A program made the translations under genes and the position numbers. A model generated the notes under the pieces. The model had not been told where the DNA came from. It saw only the letters and a program-made list of their open reading frames with translations, and made no database searches. Shown piece after piece: positions 20,598-30,121 of a stretch of DNA of 64,000 bases (position 1 is its first letter; every line of letters starts with the position of its first letter). The DNA is from Arthrobacter sp. Leaf69 (lineage in GTDB: Bacteria; Actinomycetota; Actinomycetes; Actinomycetales; Micrococcaceae), in assembly GCF_001422645.1 (NCBI RefSeq), contig NZ_LMLR01000012.1, positions 62,390-126,389 of the forward strand, given 5' to 3'.

Positions 20598-20690
20598 AGG
20601 ACGGCGCGCCCGGGCATTGTTCAGCCGCCCGTCCTGCAGGCTGGGCGCCGGGAGCGGGGCGTTTCCGGCGTCGGGGCTGATAATCAAGGC

Positions 20691-21323
20691 ATGAAGGCGC
20701 TGACGGACTCCCTTGCGGTGTTTGCCGCGTGCTACTCGCTGGGTGCTGTCGCGGGTGCGATTCTTCTCGTTGTCGCGCTGCACAAGCTTGAACCGGAATT
20801 CGACCCCTCCTGGCGGATGCTCAGTGAATATTCGCTGGGCAGCTACGGCGTGATCATGCGGATTGCGTTCATCCTCGGCGGAACCGGCGTCGCAGCGTCC
20901 GGCATTGCCTTGTGGCCGCCTGCGGGCGTTCTGGCAGTCGGACTTCCCGTGGTGGCGCTAGGGCCGCTCGGGGCGGCTTTTGTCGACACGGACCCGATCA
21001 CGACGCCGCGGCCGGAGATCACAGGCCGGGGCAAGGTCCACGCCGGGCTCGGCTCGCTCTTCATCCTGGGCTTTCCCGTTGCCGCGACCTCTGCCGGAAT
21101 CGGTGCAGCCATGCATTCGCCCGCCGGCCAGATTCTCGCGTGGGCGGCGGTCATCCCGTGGGCGGGCCTGATCTGGTTCCTCGGCGCGACATTCCGGTTC
21201 GGTCAACCCGACGCGGTCGGGAAGCCCGAGGTACTTATCGGCTGGCCCAACCGCTTCAGCATGCTGGCATATCTGGCCTGGGTGGCGTTGGCGGGCGGCC
21301 TGACACTGATCCAGGCTCTCTGA
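20691..21323 (+). CDS. DUF998 integral membrane protein
   Basis: The 210-residue protein has about six hydrophobic helices and the DUF998 layout, with FDPSWRMLSEYSLGSYG after helix 1. ATG at 20691 is used because the first helix starts eight residues later; the upstream reading frame would add the regulator's operator region. AAGG lies just ahead. It stands alone and divergent from the RHH operon. The function of the family is unknown. Confidence 0.8.
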   Translation: MKALTDSLAVFAACYSLGAVAGAILLVVALHKLEPEFDPSWRMLSEYSLGSYGVIMRIAFILGGTGVAASGIALWPPAGVLAVGLPVVALGPLGAAFVDTDPITTPRPEITGRGKVHAGLGSLFILGFPVAATSAGIGAAMHSPAGQILAWAAVIPWAGLIWFLGATFRFGQPDAVGKPEVLIGWPNRFSMLAYLAWVALAGGLTLIQAL

Positions 21324-21348
21324 GGACCGAAGAACAGCAGGGAGCGAG

Positions 21349-21657
21349 CTAAGGCCGGGCAGGCACGGCCAGGATCTGCTCATAGTGTTCCACCGTTGGA
21401 AACGGTGAATAGAAATGATGCAGCAGCCCGCGCCACTCCTGGTACTCCGCGGACCCCCTGAAACCTTCCGTATGGTCCTCCAGACGGGCCCATTCCACCA
21501 GCAGCAGATACGTGGCGGTGCTCTCGATGCATCGCGAAAGCGTGAGGCCCTGGAATCCAGGCATGGAAGCAATGATCAGCTTCGCTTTGCTGAAGGCAAT
21601 CTCGAAATCGTCCTCCATACCGGGCCGGACGGAGAGCAAGGCATGTTCGGTGATCAT
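21349..21657 (-). CDS. Antibiotic-biosynthesis-monooxygenase-domain (ABM) protein
   Basis: The 102-residue protein is a dimeric alpha/beta-barrel of the ABM class: HALLSVRPGMEDDFEIAFSKAK, a central MPGFQGLTLSRC strand-helix and a late W-E-x-x-D-H stretch (VEWARLEDHTEGF). Members act in heme breakdown or quinol oxidation, or have no known job. ATG at 21657 is preferred to that at 21675 because a GGTGGG stretch precedes it. Confidence 0.8.
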   Translation of the reverse strand: MITEHALLSVRPGMEDDFEIAFSKAKLIIASMPGFQGLTLSRCIESTATYLLLVEWARLEDHTEGFRGSAEYQEWRGLLHHFYSPFPTVEHYEQILAVPARP

Positions 21658-21719
21658 CCCACCATCATGACCCATCTTCTACCGCCGGGTGTCACCGCGG
21701 CAATGACGGGGCCGGCGGC

Positions 21720-22262
21720 CTAGTCCGGCGACCGGTGAAGGACAAAGATGCCGCCGTACGCGGGCTGGTCCGATCGTTGCCGGTCACTCTGGGTGTATTC
21801 GTCCAGCACAGCGCCTATGCGCGTGATCAGGTCCTCGGCGTCCTTCTCGGAGAGGTGCAACACGAAACGTGAGAGGCTGGCGATCGCGTCCGGCCCTGCT
21901 TCCGTCAACTCTTCCCGGAACGCCTCGATCGGCGCCAGCGGACCGCCCGGACCAGCTTCACGCAGTGCAGTGTCCAGGTTCCAGGACCGCCCCGTGGAAC
22001 GGTACGGCTTCTCCAGCGCACCACTTTCTCCCGTGCGGACCTCGGCAGCTTCAAGGAATCCGGTGGAGAGCAATTGCCGCACGTGATAGAGCACTGTCCC
22101 TGGATCCTGGCCCAGCCGGTCGGCGAGTTGTTTGTTGGTCAGTTCGCGGAGTCCGCACAGGCGCAGGATCCTCAGACGCAGCGGATGGGCCAGCGCCTTG
22201 ATTTCCCGGGCGCTGGCGGCGGGTTTATTCTCGTTCACGCTGGTCGGCTCTGCGTCCGTCAT
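21720..22262 (-). CDS. ArsR-like winged-helix transcriptional regulator
   Basis: The 180-residue regulator has an N-terminal winged helix (ALAHPLRLRILRLCGLRELTNKQLADRLGQDPGTVLYHVRQLLSTGF, about residues 25-70) and a helical C-terminal half without metal-site cysteines. It is divergent from an MFS efflux gene with 74 bp between, which holds a TTCAA-N5-TTGAA inverted repeat. It most likely controls that gene. Confidence 0.88.
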   Translation of the reverse strand: MTDAEPTSVNENKPAASAREIKALAHPLRLRILRLCGLRELTNKQLADRLGQDPGTVLYHVRQLLSTGFLEAAEVRTGESGALEKPYRSTGRSWNLDTALREAGPGGPLAPIEAFREELTEAGPDAIASLSRFVLHLSEKDAEDLITRIGAVLDEYTQSDRQRSDQPAYGGIFVLHRSPD

Positions 22263-22291
22263 GGATCCATCCTACGATCCGGTGTACAAAC

Positions 22292-22306
22292 TTCAACCCC
22301 CTTGAA
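22292..22306. promoter_or_regulatory. Possible operator between regulator and MFS gene
   Basis: The inverted repeat ttcaa-ccccc-ttgaa is centred in the 74-bp divergent gap. The match is short, so it is a candidate only. Confidence 0.4.
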
Positions 22307-22336
22307 TTTTCTCAATCACTAGGGAATGGTTCACCT

Positions 22337-23587
22337 ATGACTAGTTCCGCCGCGCAGGTGAAGGTACGGGGTGGCGCGCCGCTGGGTGCGTCCTATTGGA
22401 AGCTGTGGACCTCATCCGGGCTCTCCAACCTCGCGGACGGCGTCTTCAAAATCGCGCTGCCGCTGCTGGCCATTCAGTTCACGCAGTCACCCCCGCTGAT
22501 TGCCGGGCTGACGGTCGCAGCGACGCTTCCCTGGCTCCTCTTCGCCCTCACTGCCGGCGCGCTGGCCGACCGGTTGGACCGGCGCAAGCTCATGCTGTGG
22601 GCCAACCTCGGCCGCGCGGTCCTGCCGGCCGTCCTGGTCGCCGTCGTCCTGTTGGATTTGGGCTCCATGTGGGCTCTGTACGTTGTCGCATTGCTGGTGG
22701 GGGTGGCTGAAACGCTCTACGACACCTCCGCGCAGTCGATCCTGCCCCAGGTGGTGCACAGGGATCAGCTGTCGCGCGCCAACGGCCGGCTCTATGCCGT
22801 CGAGCTCACCGCCAACCAGTTCGTTGGTCCCCCGCTGGGCGGGCTGCTGGTGACCCTCGGCGTCGTTGCGGCCTTTGCGGCGCCGGCGGCCCTCTGGCTT
22901 GCGGCCGTCGGCGCCCTGTTCCTGGTCCCGGGCGCTTTTCGCACAGAGCGGGAGGTGAAGACGACACTGCGATCCGACATTGGTGAGGGTTTGCGGTTTC
23001 TCTGGAACCAGAAGATCCTTCGCACGCTCGCGGTGATGACCGGGGTGTTCAACTTCGCATCCAACGCGGCATTCGCGGTGTTGGTGCTGTTTGCCGTGGG
23101 TCCGGCGTCGGAGATGGGACTGTCCGAAGTGGGGTTCGGCCTACTTTTGACGAGCTCCGCCCTCGGCGCCCTGGTTGGCTCGTTCATCGCCGAACGGGTG
23201 GAGGCCAAGCTGGGCCGGTCCAAGTCCCTGGCACTCACCATCTTCGGGGGCGCCTTGTTCGTAGGTGCGCCGGCCGTCACGGACAACCCCTACGTTCTTG
23301 GCCCGCTCCTCTTTGTGGGCGGCGTGCTGATCGTGCTGTGGAACGTCATTACCGTTTCCCTGCGCCAGCGCATTGCCCCCAACCGCTTGCTGGGCCGAGT
23401 CAACAGCGCCTACCGCCTGCTGGCGTGGGGCACCATGCCGCTCGGTGCGGCAGTTGGCGGCCTGCTGGCCCAATGGCTGGGCCTGCAGGTCATGTTCGGC
23501 ATCATGGGAGTGCTGACCCTCGCGCTGCTCGGGTTGATGCCGATCCTCACGGACAAGGCGATTGCCGCAGCCGACGTGGAGTCCTAG
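22337..23587 (+). CDS. MFS transporter, DHA3 (MefA-like) efflux family
   Basis: The 416-residue protein has 12 helices, motif A GALADRLDRRKLM after helix 2, and the GVAETLYDTSAQSILPQVV stretch characteristic of the macrolide-efflux-like DHA3 branch. It probably exports a drug or small toxin. It is divergent from the winged-helix regulator. Confidence 0.9.
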   Translation: MTSSAAQVKVRGGAPLGASYWKLWTSSGLSNLADGVFKIALPLLAIQFTQSPPLIAGLTVAATLPWLLFALTAGALADRLDRRKLMLWANLGRAVLPAVLVAVVLLDLGSMWALYVVALLVGVAETLYDTSAQSILPQVVHRDQLSRANGRLYAVELTANQFVGPPLGGLLVTLGVVAAFAAPAALWLAAVGALFLVPGAFRTEREVKTTLRSDIGEGLRFLWNQKILRTLAVMTGVFNFASNAAFAVLVLFAVGPASEMGLSEVGFGLLLTSSALGALVGSFIAERVEAKLGRSKSLALTIFGGALFVGAPAVTDNPYVLGPLLFVGGVLIVLWNVITVSLRQRIAPNRLLGRVNSAYRLLAWGTMPLGAAVGGLLAQWLGLQVMFGIMGVLTLALLGLMPILTDKAIAAADVES

Positions 23588-23638
23588 GTTGCGTCGGACG
23601 CAGCGGCGAAGCGCCGCGGCGCGCTCTACACTGCTTGG

Positions 23639-24451
23639 ATGGAGGCTACGGTCAGCGGAGTTCCTGTGCATTACGCCGCGTACGGCACCGGCACCCCGGT
23701 TCTGGCACTGCACGGCGCTGGTGTGGATCATCGCGAGATCGCCGGCGCCCTTGAACCGATATTCTGCAACGTTCCCGGGTTTCGGCGCCTGTATCCGGAC
23801 CTGCCTGGGATGGGCCGCACTCCGGCGCCCGAGACGATCACAAGCAACGACGACGTCCTGGACCTCTTGCTCGGCTTCATCTACAGCACCATTGGCGATG
23901 AGCCGTTCCTTGTCATGGGTCAGTCGTACGGCGGCTACCTGGCCCGCGCCGTTGCCGACCAGAGACCTCAGCAGGCTGTCGGGCTGGCGTTAATCTGCCC
24001 GGTTGGCGCGCATACCCGCGACGTGCCTAAGCACGAGGTTCTTGTGGCGTCGGCCGACCTCAGCGGCAACCTGGACCCTGAGCTCGAGGCTTCCTACCGT
24101 AGCTACTTCGTTGTGCAGACGGCCGAAACGCTTAACCGGTTCCAGGAGTTGGTGGCTCCCGGAGCGTCACTCGTCGATGAATCGAGCCTGATGCGGATCT
24201 TTTCGCACTGGGAGCTACGGGATCGCCCGGAAGCTGCGAAAACCTATCTTCACCCTGTGCTCATTCTTGCAGGGAGGCAGGATGCCACGGCCGGGCACTC
24301 TGGCCCGCGGGAACTGATCGAGCACTACCCTCGCTCTACATTTGCCGTACTCGATCGCGCCGGCCACGCGCTGTTCCACGAGCAGCCCGCCCTCACGCAA
24401 GCCCTGGTGGTCGAATGGCTCGCGCGCGTGCGTGAGCTGTCCACGACATGA
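23639..24451 (+). CDS. Alpha/beta-fold hydrolase
   Basis: The 270-residue hydrolase has the catalytic triad visible: nucleophile S96 in GQSYGG, Asp in AGRQDATAG, and His in DRAGHALF. The oxyanion region is LHGAGVDHREI. The substrate is unknown. It begins 51 bp after the MFS gene and may be cotranscribed with it. Confidence 0.88.
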   Translation: MEATVSGVPVHYAAYGTGTPVLALHGAGVDHREIAGALEPIFCNVPGFRRLYPDLPGMGRTPAPETITSNDDVLDLLLGFIYSTIGDEPFLVMGQSYGGYLARAVADQRPQQAVGLALICPVGAHTRDVPKHEVLVASADLSGNLDPELEASYRSYFVVQTAETLNRFQELVAPGASLVDESSLMRIFSHWELRDRPEAAKTYLHPVLILAGRQDATAGHSGPRELIEHYPRSTFAVLDRAGHALFHEQPALTQALVVEWLARVRELSTT

Positions 24452-24461
24452 AATGGCCGCC

Positions 24462-24944
24462 TCAGGTGCGGACCCCTGCGGGGCCGGCATCCGCGTCGGG
24501 GTTCGCGCCGCTGGTACGCCGCACATTCACGGACGGCACCGGCTCCTCATCGCCCGGCCCCAAAAAGCGCCAGGCCGCGACTCCCGCGGTCACCGCGACG
24601 GCTACGGCCCCGGCAATCAACCAGGCTTTCCCCGAAGCCGTCCGCCGCGACTTCGCCCGGGCGGGTGCCGGGACAACCTTAGGGGCCACCCGCTGCAGGC
24701 CCTCGTGAACGCGGGGAGCCAGAGTTTCCACTCCGCCGGCGAGCTCGTCAGCGAGCCGCCGCAGACCGGCCTGGATCCTCGGGGACGCAGATTCAATCCC
24801 GGTGTCGAGCCCCGCGACCGCCTTCTGCAGTGCCGCCTCGACGCCGGGAGTGGCCCACTCCCTCCCCTTCGTGAGCTGGGACATGAGATTCTCGGAAAGA
24901 TGCCGGATCTGATCGGCCTGCACTGTGGGTGTTGCCGTCCGCAT
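24462..24944 (-). CDS. Small membrane-anchored protein of unknown function
   Basis: The 160-residue protein has a long amphipathic/helical N-terminal half (about residues 1-95, with repeated helices each ending in short acidic or Pro breaks), one transmembrane helix (AWLIAGAVAVAVTAGVAAW, about 114-132) and a short charged tail. GAGGAGG just ahead of the ATG at 24944 fixes the start. I do not recognise a family. It converges with the hydrolase gene. Confidence 0.7.
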   Translation of the reverse strand: MRTATPTVQADQIRHLSENLMSQLTKGREWATPGVEAALQKAVAGLDTGIESASPRIQAGLRRLADELAGGVETLAPRVHEGLQRVAPKVVPAPARAKSRRTASGKAWLIAGAVAVAVTAGVAAWRFLGPGDEEPVPSVNVRRTSGANPDADAGPAGVRT

Positions 24945-25101
24945 GGGTGCCTCCTCGGTGTGATGGATGCCCATAGCCTACGGCGCAAGGCGCCGTCGAA
25001 AAAAGCCCCTCCCGGCAGCGGCGTCAGGAGGCGACCATAGTCCCGTCAGGCCCGGGCGAAAAAGTGTCGGCTACGCAGTGCCTACGTGTCAGAATCCTCA
25101 C

Positions 25102-25881
25102 ATGACCAAGGAACGCAGTGAACTGAAGAGCATCGGATACGAGATCTTCATCGGCATCCTCTCGATCCTGTCGATCGTCAATCTCGTGCTCTTGTATCTC
25201 GTGCAGGACGAGTCGCTCGACACCGTACTCACCGTGATGAACGCCATTTTCAGCGTGATCTTCCTCGCCGACTTCCTCTACCGGATTCTCACCGCGCCAT
25301 CGGCGGGCGCCTATTTCTTCAAGCACTTCGGCTGGGCCGACCTGTTGGCCAGCGTGCCTGTTGCGCAATTCAAGATCCTGCGCGTCTTCCGGCTGGTCCG
25401 GGTGTACCGTCTGTTCCGCGAGGTCGGCAGCGGCACGATCGGCCGCGCGCTGATCAAAGATCGGGCCGGCAGCTCCCTGTACGTACTGCTGCTCATGGGC
25501 ATTTTGGTGCTGGAGTTCGGAAGCCTCTCCATTCTCCGCGTCGAGCAGAACGCCCCAGAGGCCAACATCACGACCGCCTCGGACGCCATCTGGTACACGA
25601 TCGTCACCATCTCAACAGTTGGATATGGTGACCAATATCCGGTCACCGATGCGGGCCGCACCATCGGCGCGGGCATCATCGTCCTCGGTGTCGGCATCTT
25701 CGGCACCTTCACCGGCTACCTGGCCAACTTCTTCCTGTCGCCGAAGAAGAAAGAGCAGGCACCGATGGCCAGTGCGGCCGACAGTCGTACCGCGACGGTC
25801 GACGGACTCCGCCTGCGCCTCGAAGCGTCCGAAGCCAAGCTCACCGAGATCAGGAAACTGCTTGCCGAGCCAACCCAGTGA
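25102..25881 (+). CDS. Voltage-gated-type potassium channel
   Basis: The 259-residue protein has a six-helix layout: four voltage-sensor-like helices, including an S4-like stretch with spaced arginines (ILRVFRLVRVYRLFREVG), then a pore helix with selectivity filter TVGYGDQYP beginning at T172 and the last pore helix. A short C-terminal coiled coil (about residues 228-255, LRLRLEASEAKLTEIRKLL) may join the tetramer. ATG at 25102 sits 9 residues before the first helix region. Confidence 0.9.
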   Translation: MTKERSELKSIGYEIFIGILSILSIVNLVLLYLVQDESLDTVLTVMNAIFSVIFLADFLYRILTAPSAGAYFFKHFGWADLLASVPVAQFKILRVFRLVRVYRLFREVGSGTIGRALIKDRAGSSLYVLLLMGILVLEFGSLSILRVEQNAPEANITTASDAIWYTIVTISTVGYGDQYPVTDAGRTIGAGIIVLGVGIFGTFTGYLANFFLSPKKKEQAPMASAADSRTATVDGLRLRLEASEAKLTEIRKLLAEPTQ

Positions 25882-26068
25882 ACTTCTACCAATAGTCTTT
25901 TGAACCTGCGATTCACCGCTCCGGCACAAGCACCCCCAAGGACGACGACAGGGTACTCCACCGCGCGACACGGGCCCTGCCCGCCCGGCGGGAGCCGCAC
26001 TTTCGTAGACTCAAGGGAGATCCAGCTTGTTTCCGCTTGAGACAGGCCCGCCACAGGAAGAGCCATCG

Positions 26069-26845
26069 ATGAAGATTATCGTCCTAGTAAAAGAGGTCCC
26101 CGACACCTACGGGGACCGAAAACTGAACCTTGAAACAGGCCTCGCCGACCGCGAAGCCAGCGAGGCAGTCATTGATGAGATCGGTGAGCGGGCCCTGGAG
26201 CTGGCACTGACGTACGCAGACGCGAACCAGGGCACGGAGGTCGCAGTCCTCTCCCTCGCTCCGGAGGGCGCCACGGCAACGATCCGCAAGGGTCTCGCGA
26301 TGGGCGCGGGCAGCGCCACCCACATCTCCGACGAGGCACTCCGGGGTGCGGATCTTGGACTGACCGCCGAGACCCTCGCCGCAGCGATCCGCCGCGTGGA
26401 ATTTGACCTGGTGATCACCGGCAACGTCTCCACCGATGGGTCCGGCGGCATGATTCCCGCGATGCTCGCCGAATTGCTCGACGTGCCCCTTGCCAGCGGC
26501 CTCAGCTCCGTGCACATCAGCGACGGCGCCGTGTCCGGCTCCAGGCCCGTTGAATCCGGCGTGCAGCAGGTCTCAGCGACCCTGCCCGCGGTGATTTCCA
26601 TTACCGAGGCGCTTCCCGGGCCGCGCTTCCCGAACTTCAAAGGCATCATGGCCGCGAAGAAGAAGCCCGTTGAGGTGCTGACGCTCGCAGACCTCGGGGT
26701 CACGGCCGACAACCCGGACGCGGCGCGGTCGATCATGCTGACCGTGGCAGAGAAACCCCCGCGCGAAGCCGGCGTGAAGATCATTGACGAGGGTGATGCC
26801 GGCGAGAAGCTGGCCGACTTCCTCATCGAAAACCGACTGGCGTAA
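26069..26845 (+). CDS. etfB: Electron transfer flavoprotein, beta subunit
   Basis: The 258-residue EtfB/FixA-family subunit opens with IIVLVKEVPDTYGDRKLN and has the family segment GNVSTDGSGGMIPAMLAELL. It pairs with EtfA, 12 bp downstream, to carry electrons from flavoprotein dehydrogenases such as acyl-CoA dehydrogenases. The ATG at 26069 is preceded by GGAAGAG. Confidence 0.95.
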   Translation: MKIIVLVKEVPDTYGDRKLNLETGLADREASEAVIDEIGERALELALTYADANQGTEVAVLSLAPEGATATIRKGLAMGAGSATHISDEALRGADLGLTAETLAAAIRRVEFDLVITGNVSTDGSGGMIPAMLAELLDVPLASGLSSVHISDGAVSGSRPVESGVQQVSATLPAVISITEALPGPRFPNFKGIMAAKKKPVEVLTLADLGVTADNPDAARSIMLTVAEKPPREAGVKIIDEGDAGEKLADFLIENRLA

Positions 26846-26857
26846 GGAACAACGATC

Positions 26858-27847
26858 ATGACTGAATTCCCTCGTGACGCCATCCTCGTCGTCGTCGAAA
26901 CCCAGGCTTCCGGAGAACTCGAGAAGGCAGCCCCCGGACTCTTCGGCGCTGCCGCCGGAGCCGGCACGCCGATTGCCCTGGTGCTCGCCGCACCCGGCAC
27001 CGGAAGCGCCGCCGCCGCCGCCGCGGAGGCCGCGGACCTTGGTGCCGCGCACGTACTGATCGCCGAGACTCCGGATCCCTCCGCGCTCGGCGTGCCGGGC
27101 GTAGACGCCCTGGCCGCCGCTGTGGAGCAGGTGCAGCCGGACGCCATCCTGATATCGCATTCCCTGAACGGGCGCGACCTAGCCGGCCGCTACGCCGCCC
27201 GCGCGCGGGCAGCGGTATGCGTTGACGCCGTCGGTGTGTCCCGTGATGACGAGGGCGTCGTGGCACACCACTCCGTCTACGGCGGCGCCTACAACGTGAC
27301 GTCAACGGCCACGTTCGGCGCGCCGGTCATCACGGTCCGGCAGGGCTCCATCGAGGCGCGCGCTGCGGCCCGGCCGCCGGCGTCGGAGACCCTGGCGGTG
27401 ACGCCTTCCGGGAAGCCGGCCGCCCGGATCGACTCGTTCGACGAGGCCGTTGTGGCGACCTCCCGGCCTGAGCTGCGAGGCGCCGCAAAGGTTGTCGCGG
27501 GTGGCCGCGGGCTGGGGTCGGAGGAACAGTTCGCCCTGGTCGGACAGCTCGCCGATACCCTCGGCGCTGCCATTGGCGCTTCGCGGGCCGCGGTGGATGC
27601 GGGCTACGTCCCGCAGGCGCACCAGGTCGGCCAGACCGGGGTTTCCGTGTCATCACAGCTGTACATCGCGCTGGGCATCTCCGGCGCCATCCAGCACCGG
27701 GCGGGCATGCAGACTGCGAAGACGATCGTCGCCATCAACAAGGACGGGGACGCGCCGATCTTCGAGATCGCCGACTTCGGTGTGGTCGGCGACCTCTTCA
27801 CGGTGGTACCCCAGCTGATCAGCGCCCTTGAGGCCCGGAAGAAGTAG
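26858..27847 (+). CDS. etfA: Electron transfer flavoprotein, alpha subunit
   Basis: The 329-residue FAD-binding subunit has the C-terminal signature: [13 protein letters not shown], then the [18 protein letters not shown]-binding loop and the [25 protein letters not shown] ending. It is only two bases from the next gene (cytochrome b-like), which strongly suggests that the membrane protein is its redox partner. Confidence 0.95.
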   Translation: MTEFPRDAILVVVETQASGELEKAAPGLFGAAAGAGTPIALVLAAPGTGSAAAAAAEAADLGAAHVLIAETPDPSALGVPGVDALAAAVEQVQPDAILISHSLNGRDLAGRYAARARAAVCVDAVGVSRDDEGVVAHHSVYGGAYNVTSTATFGAPVITVRQGSIEARAAARPPASETLAVTPSGKPAARIDSFDEAVVATSRPELRGAAKVVAGGRGLGSEEQFALVGQLADTLGAAIGASRAAVDAGYVPQAHQVGQTGVSVSSQLYIALGISGAIQHRAGMQTAKTIVAINKDGDAPIFEIADFGVVGDLFTVVPQLISALEARKK

Positions 27848-27849
27848 CC

Positions 27850-29574
27850 ATGACACCCCAGTCTCGGTCCATTCGGCGGGGCCTGCCCCGCGTCGAAGGC
27901 GGTGACCCCTGGCCTCCAGCAGGTGAGGCGCCCGCACGCATTGTCACGGCAGAAGCTCCGCCGGAGCTTGTTTCCCCGGCGGAACCGGCCACCGCCGCGC
28001 CCTCCGTTCCCTCCCTGCCCGCCGCGCCCCCTCCCCCGAAAACGGCACCGGGTGCGACGGCGGTGTCCGCTCCGGTCCCTGCCGGGAACTCCGGCGCCGC
28101 GGCGCCGCGGCAGCTTCGCCGCGGCCTGCCGCGCGTGCCGGGCGGCGAACCGTGGCCGCCAGCGGGCGAGGTTACGGCATCAGCGGCAGCCCTGTCCGGG
28201 GCTCCCGCCGCAGGCGACACCCAGCCGCCGACGGCAGCTGAGACGCCGACGCCGACCGCCGTCGCCGCTGCAGCTCCGCAAGAAGTACCGGCAGCGTCGC
28301 TGCCCGCCGCTGCTCCGGCCACCGCACCCGCCACCCTGACAACGGGAACCACACCGCTCCGCCGCGGGCTTCCGCGCGTCCCGGGCGGTGAACCGTGGCC
28401 GCCGGCTGGACTTGCTCCGGTGGTAGCTGTTGCTTCTGCTGTCGCCGCCGCCCCCGCGGTCCAGGCCGAGCCCGAACACATGGCTCCCGCCGCGGCTGCC
28501 AGCGTGCCGGAGACTGTTCCCGAGGTGGAGCCGCCTGCGACGGTGGAGTCGACCGCGCCCGCGAGCGCACCCGCGGTCCCCGCCGCAGCACCCGCCGCCC
28601 CACCAGCAGCTCCGGCACCGGCGGCACCATCAGCCGCCGCTCAAAAGCCCGTGAAGCCGAAGACCGAGGCAAGGCTCTACGGGTCTCGCACCCTGGGCCA
28701 GTGGATCAAGCGCGTGGTGCTCCTCGTCGTCGGCGCCGTGGCCGCCGCAGCGATTCTTGTGCTCGCCGCGCGCGGTGTGACGACGCTGCCGGGCGTACCC
28801 GAGTTCCTCGAAAGGTACCCCGGCGAGTACCACTTGCCGGAGGCCGCCGAACCGGGCTTCCCGTGGTGGGCGCAGTGGACACACTTCCTGAACTTCTTCC
28901 TGATGGTGCTCATCATCCGCTCCGGCTACCAGGTGCGCACGCAGCAGAAGCCGCCGGCGTTCTGGACGCCGAAGCGCGGTGGCAAGAAGATCAGCATCAA
29001 CCTGTGGCTGCACCAGTCGCTGGACATCCTGTGGCTGGCCAACGGCCTCATCTTTGTGGTGCTGCTGTTTGCCTCCGGCCACTGGATGCGCATCGTCCCG
29101 ACCAGCTGGGAGGTGTTCCCGAACGCGCTCTCCGCGCTCCTGCAGTACATGACACTCGACTGGCCCGTGGAGAACGGCTGGGTGAACTACAACAGCCTGC
29201 AGCAGCTCATGTACTTCATCGTGGTCTTCATCGCGGCTCCGCTCGCGGCCATCACGGGTGCGCGCATGAGCGAGTTCTGGCCGAAGGACGCGAAGACGCT
29301 GAACAGGATCTACCCGGTGGAGGCTGCGCGCGCGCTTCACTTCCCCACGATGCTGTTCTTCGTGCTGTTCATCCTCATCCACGTGTTCCTGGTGTTCGCG
29401 ACCGGTGCGCTGCGCAACCTGAACCACATGTTCGGCGGCACCGACGTGGTGAACTGGACCGGGTTCTGGCTTTTCGCGGCAGCCATCGCCGTCACGGCGG
29501 CCGCATGGTACGCCGCCCGCCCGCTCGTGCTCGCACCCATCGCGAAGCTGTTCGGCCAGGTGAGCAGCCGGTAG
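27850..29574 (+). CDS. Membrane cytochrome b-like protein with triple RGLPR-GGEPWPP N-terminal motif
   Basis: The 574-residue protein has two parts. Residues 1-285 are Ala/Pro-rich and disordered, with three near-identical 17-residue motifs of the form [17 protein letters not shown] at residues 9, 90 and 171. Residues about 290-574 form six hydrophobic helices in the style of cytochrome b561/formate-dehydrogenase-gamma proteins, with histidines in [18 protein letters not shown] and [20 protein letters not shown] that could bind heme. There is no signal peptide, so the tail is probably cytoplasmic. It starts two bases after etfA and ends at a T-tract terminator. It probably passes electrons between ETF and quinone; this is inferred from position. 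Confidence 0.8.
   Translation: MTPQSRSIRRGLPRVEGGDPWPPAGEAPARIVTAEAPPELVSPAEPATAAPSVPSLPAAPPPPKTAPGATAVSAPVPAGNSGAAAPRQLRRGLPRVPGGEPWPPAGEVTASAAALSGAPAAGDTQPPTAAETPTPTAVAAAAPQEVPAASLPAAAPATAPATLTTGTTPLRRGLPRVPGGEPWPPAGLAPVVAVASAVAAAPAVQAEPEHMAPAAAASVPETVPEVEPPATVESTAPASAPAVPAAAPAAPPAAPAPAAPSAAAQKPVKPKTEARLYGSRTLGQWIKRVVLLVVGAVAAAAILVLAARGVTTLPGVPEFLERYPGEYHLPEAAEPGFPWWAQWTHFLNFFLMVLIIRSGYQVRTQQKPPAFWTPKRGGKKISINLWLHQSLDILWLANGLIFVVLLFASGHWMRIVPTSWEVFPNALSALLQYMTLDWPVENGWVNYNSLQQLMYFIVVFIAAPLAAITGARMSEFWPKDAKTLNRIYPVEAARALHFPTMLFFVLFILIHVFLVFATGALRNLNHMFGGTDVVNWTGFWLFAAAIAVTAAAWYAARPLVLAPIAKLFGQVSSR
27874..28410 (+). repeat. Three coding repeats with an exact 243-bp period
   Basis: Copies of the codons for RRGLPRV-GG-PWPPAG begin at 27874, 28117 and 28360, exactly 243 bp (81 residues) apart. 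The 64-residue linkers between them share composition (Ala/Pro) but not order, so only the 17-residue units and the spacing are kept. Confidence 0.85.
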
Positions 29575-29592
29575 GCCATGGTGCCTGCGGCC

Positions 29593-29632
29593 CCGGCCGG
29601 CCGCTACGCGAGGGGCCGGCCGGTCAATTTTT
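29593..29632 (+). terminator. Intrinsic terminator of etf operon
   Basis: A 10-bp GC stem (ccggccggcc, 29593-29602, with 29614-29623) has an 11-base loop and is followed by TCAATTTTT. It lies 18 bp past the cytochrome stop. This is the clearest rho-independent terminator in the window. Confidence 0.85.
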
Positions 29633-29742
29633 CCCGCTATCGGTGCATTCGGGGCCGTGGTACGTTCAGCGTGATCAGGATGTCCTAGCGCGGCTCCTAT
29701 CCGGCCCGGCTCCTGGCACAACCCCAGAAAGCGGAGGCAACG

Positions 29743-30003
29743 ATGCCAACACTCATGATCTTTCACGAAGTCGACGACGTTGAGCACTGGCTCAGTTCAA
29801 CAAAACGGGAAGAAGTATTCGGGCCGCTGGGCATCACGGTTCGAACCTTCATCGACCCGGCAAAGAGCAACCGTGTGGGCCTGATCGCCCAGGTCCCCGA
29901 CATGGAAACGTTCCAGCGGATCATGGAGTCCGAAGCGGCAGCCGAAGCGATGAAATTCGACGGCGTCCGTCCGGACACCATCCTGGTGCTCGTCGAACCC
30001 TAG
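29743..30003 (+). CDS. Small protein, possible dimeric alpha/beta-barrel
   Basis: The 86-residue protein has an alternating strand/helix pattern (MPTLMIFHEVDDVEHWLSS, then VRTFIDP..NRVGLIAQVPDMETFQRIM, then PDTILVLVEP) that suggests an ABM/EthD-like fold. GGAGG precedes the ATG. I do not recognise a specific family. It is well separated from the etf operon by a terminator. Confidence 0.65.
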   Translation: MPTLMIFHEVDDVEHWLSSTKREEVFGPLGITVRTFIDPAKSNRVGLIAQVPDMETFQRIMESEAAAEAMKFDGVRPDTILVLVEP

Positions 30004-30011
30004 GTATCTCG

Positions 30012-30121
30012 GGGCCTGATGCCGAGCCGACGACGGCTGAAAAGTTGGCCAAGTTCATCCCGCTGGCCGGTCCGCTGCTGGCCACCAGTTCGCTGAGCGC
30101 CTCGGGAATGGTCGCGGCATG
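30012..30121 (+). pseudogene. Possible C-terminal gene remnant
   Basis: The 231-bp gap between 30003 and 30235 has one in-phase stretch that reads like a protein end (AEKLAKFIPLAGPLLATSSL, stop at 30119-30121) but has no start codon. The rest of the gap holds an 11-bp inverted repeat (gccgaagggac 30156-30166 with 30191-30201, 24-base loop) and nothing else recognisable. Weak evidence. Confidence 0.2.

Noticed and set aside
27874..28410. CRISPR-like repeat array
   Set aside because: The repeats are codons of one reading frame inside a gene, with low-complexity linkers and no cas gene near.
28395..29783. 462-codon frame overlapping the cytochrome b-like gene in another phase
   Set aside because: Arg/Pro/His-rich shadow product; the cytochrome frame has six clean hydrophobic helices.
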